From Gonocerus acuteangulatus (taxonomy: Eukaryota; Arthropoda; Insecta; Hemiptera; Coreidae), in assembly GCA_946811695.1 (NCBI GenBank), contig OX328132.1, positions 99,637,422 to 99,701,421 on the forward strand: a DNA stretch of 64,000 nt. Reading direction: 5' to 3'. Position numbers and translations under genes: made by a program. This document shows, in pieces, positions 1-10,435 of this stretch. Numbering within the stretch: position 1 is the stretch's first letter; every line of letters starts with the position of its first letter. Below the pieces are notes generated by a model that saw only the letters and a program-made list of their open reading frames with translations, had not been told where the DNA came from and did not search any database.

Positions 1-746
1 GCGGATATTCCCACTCACCCCCAAACCCTACTAACAACCTACGCAGATGATACTGCCATCCTGTCAACTTCCCCTGATCCCTCAGTAGCATCCCAACACC
101 TGCAGGAACATCTTACCGCCATACAACATTGGAGTGACATGTGGAGAGTAAAAATCAACCCGGAAAAATGTAAGCAGGTTACATCCACTCTCAACCGGAG
201 ATCATGCCCTTCTGTACATCTCAAAAACACTCCACTACCAGTATCCAGCGAGGTTCGATATCTAGGATTATACCTTGACAGCCGACTGAACCCTCACACG
301 AGACTGAAAAGACAAGAACTGAACAAAAGATACGGACTACTTAGACGACTCCTTGGACCCTCTTCTAAATTATCAATACAGAACAAACTAACGATATACA
401 GAACAAACTAACGATATACAAAACAATCATTCGACCAATATGGACATACGGACTTGAACTCTGGGGATCTGCAAAACCATCCAACATCAACAGAATACAG
501 GCATTCCAGTCAAAAGTGCTCCGTAAAATTGTAAATGCCCCTTTCTACGTCTCAAACAAAACCCTTCACAATGACCTTAACATTTCATTTGTCCTTGACC
601 TTGCTAAAACCCGTTTCCAAATGTTCCACTCCAAATTGTCCTACCATCCTAACCCGGAAGGTCTATCCTTATCGTCCCAATCCCATCCAGACAATCCTCC
701 CAGGCGGCTCAAGAGACAGTGGCCCCGAGACAATTTACTCTTCTGA
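1..746 (+). pseudogene. Jockey-like reverse transcriptase, C-terminal part, frameshifted
   Basis: Reads in frame from base 1 and shows the catalytic YADD motif at about codons 14-17, then a thumb region containing RYLGLYLD. The frame meets a stop at 409-411. The protein resumes in another frame (RPIWTYGLELWGSA, then FQSKVLRKIVNAPFYVSN) and ends with RRLKRQWPRDNLLF and TGA at 744-746, as usual for Jockey-type ORF2. The break is caused by an exact 20-bp tandem duplication at 381-420. It therefore looks like a recently inactivated copy rather than an old, heavily mutated one. In the element the protein would reverse-transcribe the LINE RNA at the target site. Confidence 0.85.
381..420. repeat. 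Exact 20-bp tandem duplication causing the RT frameshift
   Basis: The 20-mer GAACAAACTAACGATATACA occurs at 381-400 and again at 401-420. Twenty is not a multiple of three, so the duplication shifts the reverse-transcriptase frame and exposes the stop at 409-411. Confidence 0.95.
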
Positions 747-942
747 TCATGTAGGGATCATTAAAATATTTATTTAGACAGCTTTGAAAGTGCCAACAAT
801 GGCTGGCTTCTTTCACATTTTGTATTGTTTTCATTTTATTTTACTTTTTCCATTTTTGTCAACTTGTTCATAATATCTGCATCATCAAACTTGATTATTG
901 TACTGTTTATAATTTGTACAGATTTCAAATAAATAAATAAAT

Positions 943-970
<28 letters not shown>

Positions 971-973
<3 letters not shown>

Positions 974-1462
974 TCAGGTCATTCCATAAGTAATGTCCGT
1001 TTTAAATATTCTTTCTGTTTATGTCCCCTCCTTTTCAATTTATTTTTGTTTGCATTTTTGTTTTGTAAAGCATTAAATACATTTCTGTTTATCATGTTTT
1101 GGTTGGTGAAACTTATTTATTCTGTGCTAAAATTTAATTTGAAATGGATCTCCCAAGACACCACGACATGTTATGCTTTGGGGATTCCATAAAGGAGAAA
1201 ATGCTACTTCATGCTGTTTATTGAAAACTTGTAGAAATATATGGCGAAAATGTCATTAGTGAGTGCAGCGTTGGTTGAACGATTTCGAGCGGGAAATCGC
1301 AACCTTGAAGCCGAGCTCCGTACAGGTCGACCAACAGAGCTTGACAAGGAACTCCTGCAGGCTACTGTAGAAGAAAATCCTGTTGTAACAGTCGAAGAGC
1401 TAGCAGAAAAGCTTTGATCGACATATTCTACAGTCCACCTACATTACATATGGGATGGCCTC
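971..1462 (+). mobile_element. mariner-family transposon remnant (5' end)
   Basis: Starts with a TA followed by TCAGGTCATTCCATAAGTAA, which looks like a mariner terminal inverted repeat, immediately after the LINE poly-A. It runs into a damaged transposase N-terminus. No matching right-hand inverted repeat was found, so the element is truncated near 1462. The TA next to the end is the expected target site. Adjacency to the tail suggests that mariner landed at the edge of the LINE insertion. Confidence 0.75.
1144..1462 (+). pseudogene. mariner transposase N-terminal (HTH) fragment
   Basis: Possible start at 1144 (MDLPRHHDML). The mariner-type segment EIYGE then appears, and after a frameshift the second helix-turn-helix block reads VERFRAGNRNLE, RTGRPTELD and VTVEELAEKL from 1274, followed by a TGA at 1415-1417 and STYSTVHLHYI. 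These match the DNA-binding domain of mariner transposases. The catalytic DDD region is absent. At least one frameshift and two stops show that it is dead. Confidence 0.75.
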
Positions 1463-2320
1463 ATATATTTAGAGTAATCAAATGAAACTGACTGGATATT
1501 GTAGATACTATCATTTTGCAAAAAAAAATATGCCGTCAGCATATCTAGAGTAATTTATAAATTCCAATATTAATAAAAGTAGCAATCATTATCAGCACAA
1601 TTGTGAAAAACCATTATTCATTAGCTAATGAACTTTCTACTCGGACCGAAAATCACGTTCTAGGAAACATATCGATTACAATATTGTAATATGCAATCAA
1701 TATTGTTCTCGATAGATAATATCGTACTACAAATTGCAGTTGTAGTATGATTCTAGTGTATTTGTATTATCACACTGCAGGGGAAAATGTAATTTATTTA
1801 AGTAATTTAGTCCGCCTTTTGTCAAATGTAATATAAGTACCGCATATAAATCAATATGACAAATATAAAGCTACAGGTGTTCAGCCCTTACTTCACCCGT
1901 CATACACCACTTAGATATTGATAGCAAATCATATTTAGAACGGAAATGGCATGCAATAGATAAATATATAGCTCCTTCAACAATTCCATAGCCCCCTAAA
2001 AACCACTTAAAATTCTGGCCTTAATTGAATTAAATTATTAATCACTCATCAGAAGAGGTTCATACTTCACTTAGATGTTTAGATGGTCAGGTACAGTCTG
2101 TGAAAAGTCGCACGACCTAAATGATCTATTGTACACCTGCTGAATGGGCTATTTATTACAGCCAGATCAATTTGTCGTTGACCAATCCTCTGATCGTTAG
2201 GGTATCAAAACAGGAAAATCCTAATAACTGCTGGAATCTTTTTAATCCCAAAACTACGCAGTGGCAGATAATATGAACAGTGGTTAGCTCTTCTCATCCT
2301 GATTTCCTACATGGGGTAGA
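1463..2320. other. AT-rich DNA, no gene recognised
   Basis: About 860 bp without a supported gene. It holds only short, low-complexity AT-rich frames and no repeat that I could match elsewhere in the window. Confidence 0.6.
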
Positions 2321-2650
2321 GTTGGGCATTATTCAATAAAATTCTTATTCAATAATCATTTAAATACATTTTTGTTCATTGATTGAGTAATTCATCCACT
2401 GTTTTTTGTTTATCTAACAACAACAGGGTTGGGTCATTATTCAAATAATGTATTACTCGATAACCATTCAAGTATATTTTTATTTATTGATTGAGTTATT
2501 CATCCGCTGTTTTATTTTCTATCAAAAACAGGGTTGGGTGGTGGCCCATGGTCATTATTTAAAAAATGTCTTATTCGATAATCATTGAAATAAACTTCTT
2601 ATTGAATAAAAATGTATTCATTGATTTTTTTTTTATTCTTTGAATAATCA
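2321..2650. repeat. Diverged tandem repeat, about 106-bp period, 3 units
   Basis: Units begin GTTGGGCATTATTCAA (2321), GTTGGGTCATTATTCAA (2428) and GTTGGGTGGTGGCCC (2533). Each continues through TCGATAA.CATT and TTGATTGAGT.ATTCATC. The spacing is 107 and 105 bp. The third unit is the most diverged and runs into AT-rich DNA. Confidence 0.75.
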
Positions 2651-3552
2651 TTTATTATTAATAATAATTTAAAATGTGTGGTTCATGGGGGGAAATGCCA
2701 ATTATGTTCTCGTCTTAAATTAGAGCTTTAATATGGTCACAATAAAAAAAAACACCACATTAATTAGTTGCCAATGTATTTGATATAATTTGCCTAAAAA
2801 AGCACATAATTAAATCAAGAAGTACACATATTTCAAATTTGTATTTTTTTTATTTATAACTTAATCAGATTAAAAATATAACATTCTGATAAATAATTTT
2901 TATTCAATAATAAATAAAAATAAAAAATTGAATGACTGAAGAATGAATGAAAATATCATTCATTGTTTAGAATGAAATAGCAATACAAAGAGGCTCAGGA
3001 TCACAAGAAGATCCTTTGGCATAAATTTTTACACAGTTTGAAAATCAGTTACCATACATAGCCCGTTGTTAATGGCCATGACAGCTAATGCTTTAATGTA
3101 AAAAACAAAAGAGGTTTCAAATAAACTTAAAATAAATTAAATTAATGCAAATACGTTAGTTAGTAAAATTATTCAGGACAAGATTAAGCACTATGTATTG
3201 TCTGCTATTAATTCATATACTTGACACTGCCTAACAGCCAGTAGATGTTCAATCATGGTTCACTCTCTAATTGTGATTGATTAATATAAATAAGTAAGAT
3301 GAAGTAGATCAGTAATGACTATTGACTAAAATTTCCATATAGAATTCATTTATAGTCTTTTTATATATTTTGTGTAATAACAAGACAAAACAATAATGTA
3401 ATCACGCCGAAAACACTTTCTATGACATTATTTCACACACTATACTAGGGTTGATGTAAATCTACAGAGTAGAAATCAGCCAAACTAGTTCAAGGATACT
3501 TCACGCAATCATAGTGTGAAATGTTTTTTTTATATCTTCATGTATATTTCTT
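2651..3552. other. AT-rich DNA, no gene recognised
   Basis: Homopolymer-rich sequence with many ATTCAATAA-like words related to the preceding tandem repeat. No coding or structured element is supported. Confidence 0.55.
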
Positions 3553-3623
3553 CCACATTTCTCAAGAAATGTGGAAATCTGCCTTTGAGAAACGTGCCTA
3601 TCTGCCTTTGAGAAACGTGCCTA
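3553..3623. repeat. Perfect 10-bp hairpin followed by 23-bp tandem duplication
   Basis: CCACATTTCT and AGAAATGTGG at 3553-3574 form a perfect inverted repeat with a CA centre. Immediately after, a 23-bp word beginning TCTGCCTTTGAGAAAC occurs at 3578-3600 and exactly again at 3601-3623. Function unknown. The duplication next to a hairpin fits replication slippage. Confidence 0.85.
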
Positions 3624-4370
3624 TTGTGTAAAGAATACTTCTGATCGGAATAAACGCATTATAGCAAGGCCTTCATGATTCGAAGCGTGTAACACCTTTA
3701 CTTTTTATAAATATTCCCGGCTGTTTGAACGGAATCACAAGTGAATCGTGGCCGTTAGAATCATCGAGCAAACCGCTGTGGCCAAGTGGTCTTAATTGAT
3801 GGATCACTGATAAAAAATTGCATTGACAATAGTTCATGGAACATTCCGAAGTTGTGACGAGCAATGGCTTATCCCAATATCTCAGGTATTGGCTCTTGAT
3901 GAAATCAAACTTTAGTTATCTGTTTATATTTATTATTAAAATCTTACCTAGGTAAGAAAATATATCAGCGAATATCGGTGTTCGGTGTGTGAAAATGTTC
4001 TTATAGAATCTAACTAAATGTCAAGGTACCTAAAGTATTTACCACTTCCGAACTTCGGATTTACATATAAATTATAACTAGATTTTATTCTGCCGAGAGT
4101 ACTCTATACACTAACTACTATGGTATGGTTATACTATGGTCCACAAAATTATTCTAATCGTAAACTACATATCGGAATTTTTATGTAGAATATAACTACA
4201 TGTTATGCAGCCCTATGTGTTCTCTAATCGTAAACTTCATATAGAAAAGTGCATGTAGAATGTAACAAGATAGTATGGTGCACCTGGCATTCATTGGTAT
4301 GTTGTATTTTAGTTATTATTAAAGATAAAAAATATCATTATTCTCTGTTCATTTGTACTTATGTCAGTTA
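3624..4370. other. No gene recognised
   Basis: About 750 bp. Two weakly similar words (CTAATCGTAAACT.CATAT near 4155 and 4225) suggest an old tandem duplication. A tRNA-like A-box word lies near 3775 without a convincing B box. Confidence 0.45.
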
Positions 4371-4755
4371 AACTGTTAGCGCGGTTCCTCGTTCCCTCCA
4401 TATTTTTGTTATTGATAATCTGTCCATTTTCTGAATTATGTTCTTCGTAAAAACTATTTTCACACTTACCTGTTCGTAATGTACTGTTACTTTTTTTGTT
4501 CTCGTAAGCGATTTTTATTGGTAGATCTATCATATATTTTTTTATTATTCTGTTTATTGATTGAGCATTTGTGTATGTCTTTCAGCTGACGAAGGCTACC
4601 AAAGAGTAGTCGAAATTTCCAGAATATCGATTTTTTACTCAAATCTGGGGTTTTGATATTTTCCTAGCCGAATCCCAACTATTTCCTGTTCTTTACATTA
4701 TCTATAGGTCCTGAAACGTAATAGTTTCTAGTCGGCACTGCCAGAAGTCTTCCGT
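4371..4755. repeat. Composite of fragments of fold-back family E and family A
   Basis: Near 4377, TTAGCGCGGTTCCTC matches the terminal hairpin region of family A. From 4581 to about 4690 lies a copy of fold-back family E: CTGACGA, a paired stem, GAAA, then CCTAGCCGAATCCCAACTAT. From about 4704 to 4753, CCTGAAACGTAATAGTTTCTAGTCGG-like sequence (read in short words) matches the family A segment between its hairpin and its (TA)n tract. The arrangement suggests insertion and later shuffling of these repeats. Confidence 0.55.
4586..4615 (+). ncRNA. Hammerhead-ribozyme-like core (candidate), family E copy
   Basis: As RNA: CUGACGA (4586-4592), an extra A, stem strand GGCUAC (4594-4599), loop, stem strand GUAGUC (4606-4611), then GAAA (4612-4615). 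The stem pairs fully, counting one G-U. This matches the CUGANGA-stem II-GAAA order of hammerhead ribozymes, but the extra A before the stem is not canonical and no flanking stem I is evident. Activity is unproven. It may instead be a conserved structural element of the repeat. Confidence 0.35.
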
Positions 4756-5042
4756 TTTATGATGTATTTTAGAGTTCTTCCAAGGGATTATGTATTTATA
4801 AATAATTATTTAATATTTAATTTAGAGTAATTAATTGTTATTAATGATTTATTAAAAGCATAATAATTAAATTAAATATGCTGATAATGAGTGTGAATTA
4901 CTAATGACATTGCTTTATTAATGATATTTACGATTGATAAATGATTAGAGGCAGGACTTGTATATTTAGACCCTTTTCATGTGTGTAAATCTCAGCAAGC
5001 TGTTGTTTTGGGATACATTTAGTGAAGAAACTGACCACGAGC

Positions 5043-5094
5043 CCATGAAATGCGCAACTGTTGTAAGTGGAGAGCATTAAAATTTCACGGCTTC
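5043..5094 (+). repeat. Dispersed repeat fragment, copy 1
   Basis: CCATGAAATGCGCAACTGTT... through ATTAAAATTTCACGGCTTC corresponds, with substitutions and small indels, to 6398-6450 on the same strand. Family unknown. Confidence 0.6.
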
Positions 5095-6397
5095 CCGAGT
5101 GTTTCGCCGTTTCCTCTTCGCTTCCTCCATTTACCAGTGGAAACTTAGCCCAACTGGTTATTCACAGCTTACAAGAAGTTCCTACTGAATAACGCTCCAA
5201 CTTTGTCTCAGTTATTTACTCCGAGATAACAAGTTGGTTTAGTAATAACTTCATAAATAATTAATCTAATATAACTAATAGCCAATAGTCGGTATTTCTT
5301 CATACTGATTATCTGTAATTCCTTGCACCAACCTTCATCCTTACAGCTATGCAACTTCGCAAAGATTTTAGTTTTAAAATTTCGTCCCTTTCGTTCCCAA
5401 AATTATCGCAAAGAATTATTTTAATTATTATTTATTTGATTAAATTTTATCGTCTAAATGTAAATACACAGATTTTTGGGAGGGGCTATCTGCATGTTGC
5501 AACTCTTTTTTGTGAGAATAAGACTGATGCCTTTTTGTTTTTGTTTTTTCTTAAAGAAAAAAAACCATCTCCCGATCACACATGTACTTAAAGGTAAGAA
5601 GAATTACAATGCTTATTATACAATATATTTTTAGCCGAACCCCAACTATTCCTTGATTTTCTAAAGTAAGGTTGTTTACTTGGAATAATAATTATATTAT
5701 CCAATTATTTCAAGCCAGATATTTCATTTTACCTTTCATTTAATAACTACTTTTATCTTCTATGGCAACCAATGCAATTACACTGATTAGGGAGAATATT
5801 ATATATTCCAGGCATATGACTAAGCTCTTCGCGCGGAAAAAACAAATGAAAAAAAATCATAAAATACCGATAGGCTTAGTGTGGAGAAAAAAAATCCAGT
5901 TTAAAAAAGTCATTTTGGTACTTAGTGGGCATAAAACGTTGACTTCATTGGTTAAGATTAACAAAAATTAATCAGAATGTTTTTATAGGGGGGGGGGGGA
6001 AACATTTATAGTGGAAATATCATGTAATACTTACACTTTTCTCATTTACTTAGCTTCTTTACTATAACAATCATTTATCTACAACGTTGATAAGGGTATC
6101 CTATTTTTGGAGGGAGGGAGGTAATACTCTAAAAGAAAACTTGTGATTGTTTTTACCATCCAGATATTGCCAATTTCAGATTCATACAAACAGATATGTA
6201 TATTACATTAGCTCAGTAATTAAATGCGCCCATTTATATTTCCGAATTAAGCAGTTAATATTCCCTGAACCGCAATGTGAGCTTTTTATTGTCCGAAATG
6301 TGAGCTCTCTTTCTGAGCTGTGATTTCCATAAGAACGGTCTAGAGGTGGCCGGACTCAGATTGTAGGAGCAGTGTTGTAAAGAAAGGCAGCATTCGT

Positions 6398-6450
6398 CCA
6401 TGAAATGTGTAACTTGTGTAAGCGGGCGTTGTATTAAAATTTCACAACTT
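6398..6450 (+). repeat. Dispersed repeat fragment, copy 2
   Basis: CCATGAAATGTGTAACTTG... through ATTAAAATTTCACAACTTC is the second copy of the fragment at 5043-5094. Family unknown. Confidence 0.6.
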
Positions 6451-7436
6451 CGGGGCCAGAACTTGGCCCTACACACGGTCTCCTTATATCCCCCTCAAAA
6501 ACATCTCCCTCACATTCCTTCCCTTACATCTCTCCTTTAGTCCTGTAACAAGATGATAAATAAATTTCAACTTCCGTCGTTTCCTTTGAATAGTATATGT
6601 AGTTTCTAATATTTTAGATAGGCTTTAAAGATTTAAATTAAATTATTTTAAAATTTCGGGTTGATGAAATATTACACTCTAAGTCACAATAAAATATTCT
6701 CTTTTAGCACATTGTAGCTGATGCTCTGAGAGAAAAATGCCTTCAAATATTCATCAATTTTATCTACCAAGAAACGAAAATAACTGGTAACATCTATTAC
6801 TGCACGCAGGTAAATACGATTTATGAAAATTGTTTAAATATATATATTTGCTAAATTTTTTCAAAATTCCTGTACAGCAGAGCAGGACTCGCCGGCCATT
6901 GTTAAATTACTTAACATACATACAAAATATATGTACATGCTTGAGTAGTTTCTCTATGGGACATGCAGAGAAAGCAATTATGTAACGATCAAACTTTCAT
7001 GTAGTCAATAATAAGATTATACTAAAGAAATATACATTTATGTTTATTATTACTATTTACCGGAAGTAATTCTGGAATGTTGTCACCCTGAAATTGTTCT
7101 CAATATGCCGGAAATTGCCACGGCCTCCAAGGCAATTATCCTGTGTACTATTCTAGTTCAATTCGTAATCGTCACCCAGCCGCAATTAGGTTCAATTTAA
7201 ATAGAGCCCGAGGCTAATTTCACTTAGTGCCCATTAAGGATAGGAATCATTACGCCAATTAATATCTTCTTAATATCAGCTTTAGAAGGCTTATTATATG
7301 CATGCCAGCAATTGAATGATAAGAGGATAAGCTCATGGAAGATGCCTGTCTCATTCCTTTGCACTACCTTGAATCTTTGGCCAACGAAAGCTTTCTAAGA
7401 CATTGAGAGGATATCCTTGACCGTTGGTGATACTAA

Positions 7437-7806
7437 GGTAGAAACTGTCAGGGTTCGGTCGTTATTTCTTAATAAAACTACATTTTACATGTGAGAATGG
7501 GTTTTATTGTTTGCCTACGTTTTAGCTTGAAATTCAAGCCTTGAATGAATAAAGATTTTTATTTTACGTATAAAGCAAATACAAGATACATATATCAATA
7601 TTAGTAAAATAAAAAACATGAGTACATAATAATTCTATATAAGACATTTTCAGCTCTACATCAAATATGAGAACAAAAATAAACAAAGTAAACAATAAAA
7701 AAAAAGCAAATAGAAGTCGTCTGTACTGATTAATAAAACATCATTAGGCAAAGGTCTAGGATGACCGAAATTCAAGCCTTCATCAGGGCTGTAAAAACAA
7801 GCAGGA
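7437..7806 (+). mobile_element. Inverted-repeat element family D, copy 1 (right end missing)
   Basis: Begins GGTAGAAACTGTCAGGGTTC, then GGTCGTTATTTCTTAATAAA and GCTTGAAATTCAAGCC. It matches the left arm of the better copy at 53772-54169. An internal block at 7763-7806 (TTCAAGCCTTCATCAGGGCT, then GGACAGAGTTAATACTAA) matches the reverse complement of the right part of that copy. No right terminal arm follows, and the Tigger-like fragment begins about 110 bp further on. No transposase is visible, so this is non-autonomous. Confidence 0.65.
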
Positions 7807-7917
7807 CAGAGTTAATACTAACACACACACATAATTTTCTTAGCTTGAATATTATAATATTAGCATTTAGTATTCTATTGGTTATCACAATTTAATTTTT
7901 TCAAGGTTCTACCTTTA

Positions 7918-8214
7918 CATTTTATATTTTTTATTATGTCAAATGATTTCCATCAACAAAGAAGACATAACACAAAAAATATTACATATTAGGGAAAACG
8001 TTATCAATAAATTACTTACATTTTTTTGATAGAAAGGGATAATTATTTTTTGAAAGTAACATCTTTGACTTAAATTATCCAAAGTATGTTACACAAGCCA
8101 TCTAGTGAAGGTGCTAAACACTAATTACACAAAAATTTATAAAATGAGCGCTGCATGCCACCACAGCCTCGGTGGTCAAAGGTACAATATGGTCAGAGGT
8201 ACATCTTCACCTAT
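7918..8214 (-). mobile_element. Tigger/pogo-like element, terminal fragment (second copy)
   Basis: Read on the minus strand from 8214, this gives TATAGGTGAAGATGTACC, then TGTACCTTTGACCACCG, then CCTTCACTAGATGGCTTGTG, and it parallels the left end of the element at 38066 for about 300 bp. The outer end abuts a CA/TA microsatellite, as the other copy abuts (TA)n on both sides. The homology stops near 7918, so most of the element, including any transposase, is missing. Confidence 0.7.

Positions 8215-8283
<69 letters not shown>
8214..8283. repeat. (CA)n(TA)n microsatellite
   Basis: CA repeats to about 8236, then TA repeats to 8283, directly next to the Tigger-like terminus. Confidence 0.95.
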
Positions 8284-8286
<3 letters not shown>

Positions 8287-8941
8287 AAGAAATAAGAGCA
8301 ATGTTCGATCCGATATAAGTAGGGAGCTAATAGCCATCGTAAGGGCCAAGCCTATAACTCGTAGAATGCGGCCTTGGAATGGGCGCCAAGCTACGTGGGC
8401 AGCCTCCTTCGGACGTGAGGGGAAAGGTGTATAAGATTTTTGTGAGAGGCCGTGGATTTAGCGCATTGGAGAAATGACCCTCGTCATCTTCCTGTAGACA
8501 GTATTCTTCCCTTATTCCGCTAGCCATCAGCTTCTCCTTTACTCTGGACGTATAGAATTACTTGTCAGCTTCGTGACCTTCTCCTAGGCGAAGAAGTTAC
8601 TCCATGCAATTCGTTGCTGGATTTAAGCATTTATGTTGCACTCATGAAACAATGTTTGGGGAAAAAACTTCCATCCTTCCTAATAGATACAGAAAATGAC
8701 CCCCGCTAAAATTGAAGGTAATATCTATGTGTTAGCAGTACTGGGTTTTACTCTTCCGACTTTTTAGAGTCTTTTTACTTTAGCGAAAACCATTTACATT
8801 TCTTATAACTAATCGGGTAACTATTTGCTAATGTGTTTAAAAAAAATCAAGAATTTATTAAAATAATTTATTTATTATCCCCACCTCCTGATTTGGAATT
8901 GAGGACATTATCTTGTTAAATTAGAAATATATAAATTCATC
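8284..8941. other. No gene recognised
   Basis: A GC-richer patch at about 8320-8600 has an open minus-strand frame of 66 codons, with no recognisable domain and no repeat partner in the window. The rest is AT-rich. Confidence 0.45.
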
Positions 8942-10001
8942 TTAACCCCTTGTTGCATCGTAATGCCTGCCTTTTCAAATTATATTTCGTTCCCTGTAAG
9001 CCTCAACAAGTGTCTAAGGGGCTGGAAGATTTTGAAAATTGTAGTTGGTTCACAAGAAAGAATAAACAAATTAATGTTGACAAAACCTGGAGTCTTGTTT
9101 CTCACCCCGGGGGGACCCGTTTCGCAAGGCCACAATACTATTAAAAACGTCCACTCTGACCTAAACAAAATCGTACTCCTTAGTACTAGTGGTGTATTTT
9201 ACGAAGTGAAAGTTTGTTTTATTGAAGTTTTATTTTTTGTGCCAATTTTTGTGGTTGTTCATTTGTTTCCAGTGGGCACCATCGTGCATCTGGTACTGAG
9301 GTCCGAGCGATGGATCCCATTATCTGATCGATAATGGAGGGAGGAGAAACAGATTTTTCATATAATCACAGCACCAGATGATAGTGACGATGATGAAGAT
9401 GTCGACGACAATGGTCTTTCTGAAGTTTCGCGTATTTTCAACCAATGTTTTAGTGGTAAATGGCGACGATTTGAATGATCCCTCCTCAGATTTGAATGGT
9501 TCCTTCTCAGATTTGAATGATTTGTTTAAGGATGAGATGCAAGAACGAAAACAGCCAGAATCAAACTTGTGGTTACTGTGATAAATGTGAACATTATTTG
9601 TGTTTAACTGAAGCTAAATCATGTTTGTTTGTGGCATTTTTGGGCGGAAGAACCCCACGGTCGTCATCGCCTTACCGTGCAGATAGCTACACAAATTACT
9701 CACCTAAATCATGTTTCAAGGATTACCATTTGTGATTTTGATGAAAAGAGAGTTCTTTTTAAATTTAACTCATAAATTCTTTATATGTTTCAATAAATGT
9801 AAATTATACATGTTCATTCCCAAAAACATTCCTTCCCATATGCACAACGATGCCCACAGGCATATTTCAGTTTTTCATAAATTTCTCGGAAAAAAAACTC
9901 GATTAATTTTTTTCCCGTATTTTTCCCCTTATCCTGAGGCCTATTTCTACCTCTCAGATTTTTTTTATGAGAAAAGAAAAAATCATGCATCAAAGGGTTA
10001 A
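8942..10001 (+). mobile_element. piggyBac-like element, internally deleted
   Basis: Bounded by TTAA at 8942-8945 and TTAA at 9998-10001, the piggyBac target duplication. The inner ends are CCCCTTGTTGCATCGTAATG on the left and, on the opposite strand from the right, CCCTTTGATGCATGATTTTT. These give an imperfect terminal repeat starting CCCYTTG.TGCAT. The body is about 1.05 kb, against roughly 2-2.5 kb for autonomous relatives. It holds only an acidic N-terminal-like block and the cysteine-rich C-terminal block of a transposase, so the catalytic middle is deleted. Confidence 0.75.
9345..9640 (+). pseudogene. piggyBac-like transposase remnants (acidic N-term and Cys-rich C-term)
   Basis: One frame reads IITAPDDSDDDEDVDDNGLS (about 9360-9420), an acidic stretch like piggyBac transposase N-termini, and then stops. 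A second frame near 9535-9635 reads RCKNENSQNQ followed by TCGYCDKCEHYLCLTEAKSC. Its closely spaced cysteines match the C-terminal cysteine-rich domain that helps piggyBac transposases bind their ends. The DDD catalytic core expected between them is absent, and the frames do not join. Short DLND/DLNG repeats lie in between. Confidence 0.7.
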
Positions 10002-10003
10002 TT

Positions 10004-10435
10004 CGAAGTCAAGGGACGGCTAGGAGAAAAAAACGTTAGATCTTCAGGCAGAAATCTATATTGGACGTTTCGGCTGTTCTTTGGCAGCCTTCTTCAGCTA
10101 AAAATAAATATATATACAAATTACAAGTAAGAATTATCAGACAGTAAGGAACTTTTTAAACATAATTTTGAACCAATCTTAAAATGCGCATTAGGTATAT
10201 AGGTAGTTATTATACAAAATGTGCGTGTCAGTAAGTATAATTATTAACAAAGGTAAACAAAATGCAGTGAAACGTAAGCCAACAGTAAACAGAAACAATT
10301 GACCGCATGAACTAACAACAACAGGGGATGGGGGGATGGTAACATCCTTAGCATTTTATATTATAATATAATTATACCAGAAGATATGTCTTTTTTTTCT
10401 CCTAGCTTAATCCCAACCATCCCTTGACGTATCAC
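10004..10435. mobile_element. Fold-back element, family E, full inverted-repeat copy
   Basis: Left arm: CGAAGTCAAGGGACGGCTAG, then GAGAAAAAAACGTTAGATCTTC (in short words). Right arm (10379-10432): GAAGATATGTC, TTTCTCCTAGCTTAATCCC, AACCATCCCTTGACG. The arms are imperfect reverse complements about 40-55 bp long, enclosing roughly 330 bp of AT-rich DNA. The left end directly follows the TTAA of the piggyBac-like element. No coding capacity. Confidence 0.65.
10068..10097 (-). ncRNA. Hammerhead-ribozyme-like core (candidate), family E copy
   Basis: Minus strand, as RNA: CUGAAGA (10097-10091), an A, GGCUG (10089-10085), loop CCAAAGAA, CAGCC (10076-10072), GAAA (10071-10068), then CGUC. ACGU recurs about 35 nt further on and could pair as a stem III. 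The stem differs in sequence from those at 4586 and 54049 but still pairs. The extra A before the stem and the missing stem I leave activity doubtful. Confidence 0.35.

Larger units (their letters stand above)
1..970 (+). mobile_element. Jockey-like LINE, 3' portion with poly-A tail
   Basis: The 3' part of a non-LTR retrotransposon that continues off the left edge. It holds the end of the reverse-transcriptase ORF, a 3' UTR of about 200 bp, AATAAA-type repeats (AAATAAATAAATAAAT) and an A run to 970. Order and polarity fit a LINE inserted on the plus strand. The YADDTAIL motif is typical of the Jockey group. No RNase H follows the RT, which separates it from the I-type elements at 13 and 36 kb. 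A mariner remnant begins directly after the tail. Confidence 0.85.
4756..7436. other. AT-rich intergenic DNA with a diverged repeat pair
   Basis: About 2.7 kb with no supported gene. It holds two diverged copies of one repeat (5043-5094 and 6398-6450), an 11-G run near 5989, and a family E-like scrap near 5630 (GCCGAACCCCAACTATTCC). The remaining open frames are short and compositionally biased. Confidence 0.55.

Noticed and set aside
3760..3860. tRNA or SINE at TGTGGCCAAGTGG
   Set aside because: A plausible A box, but no clear B box at the right distance, no tail and no duplication.
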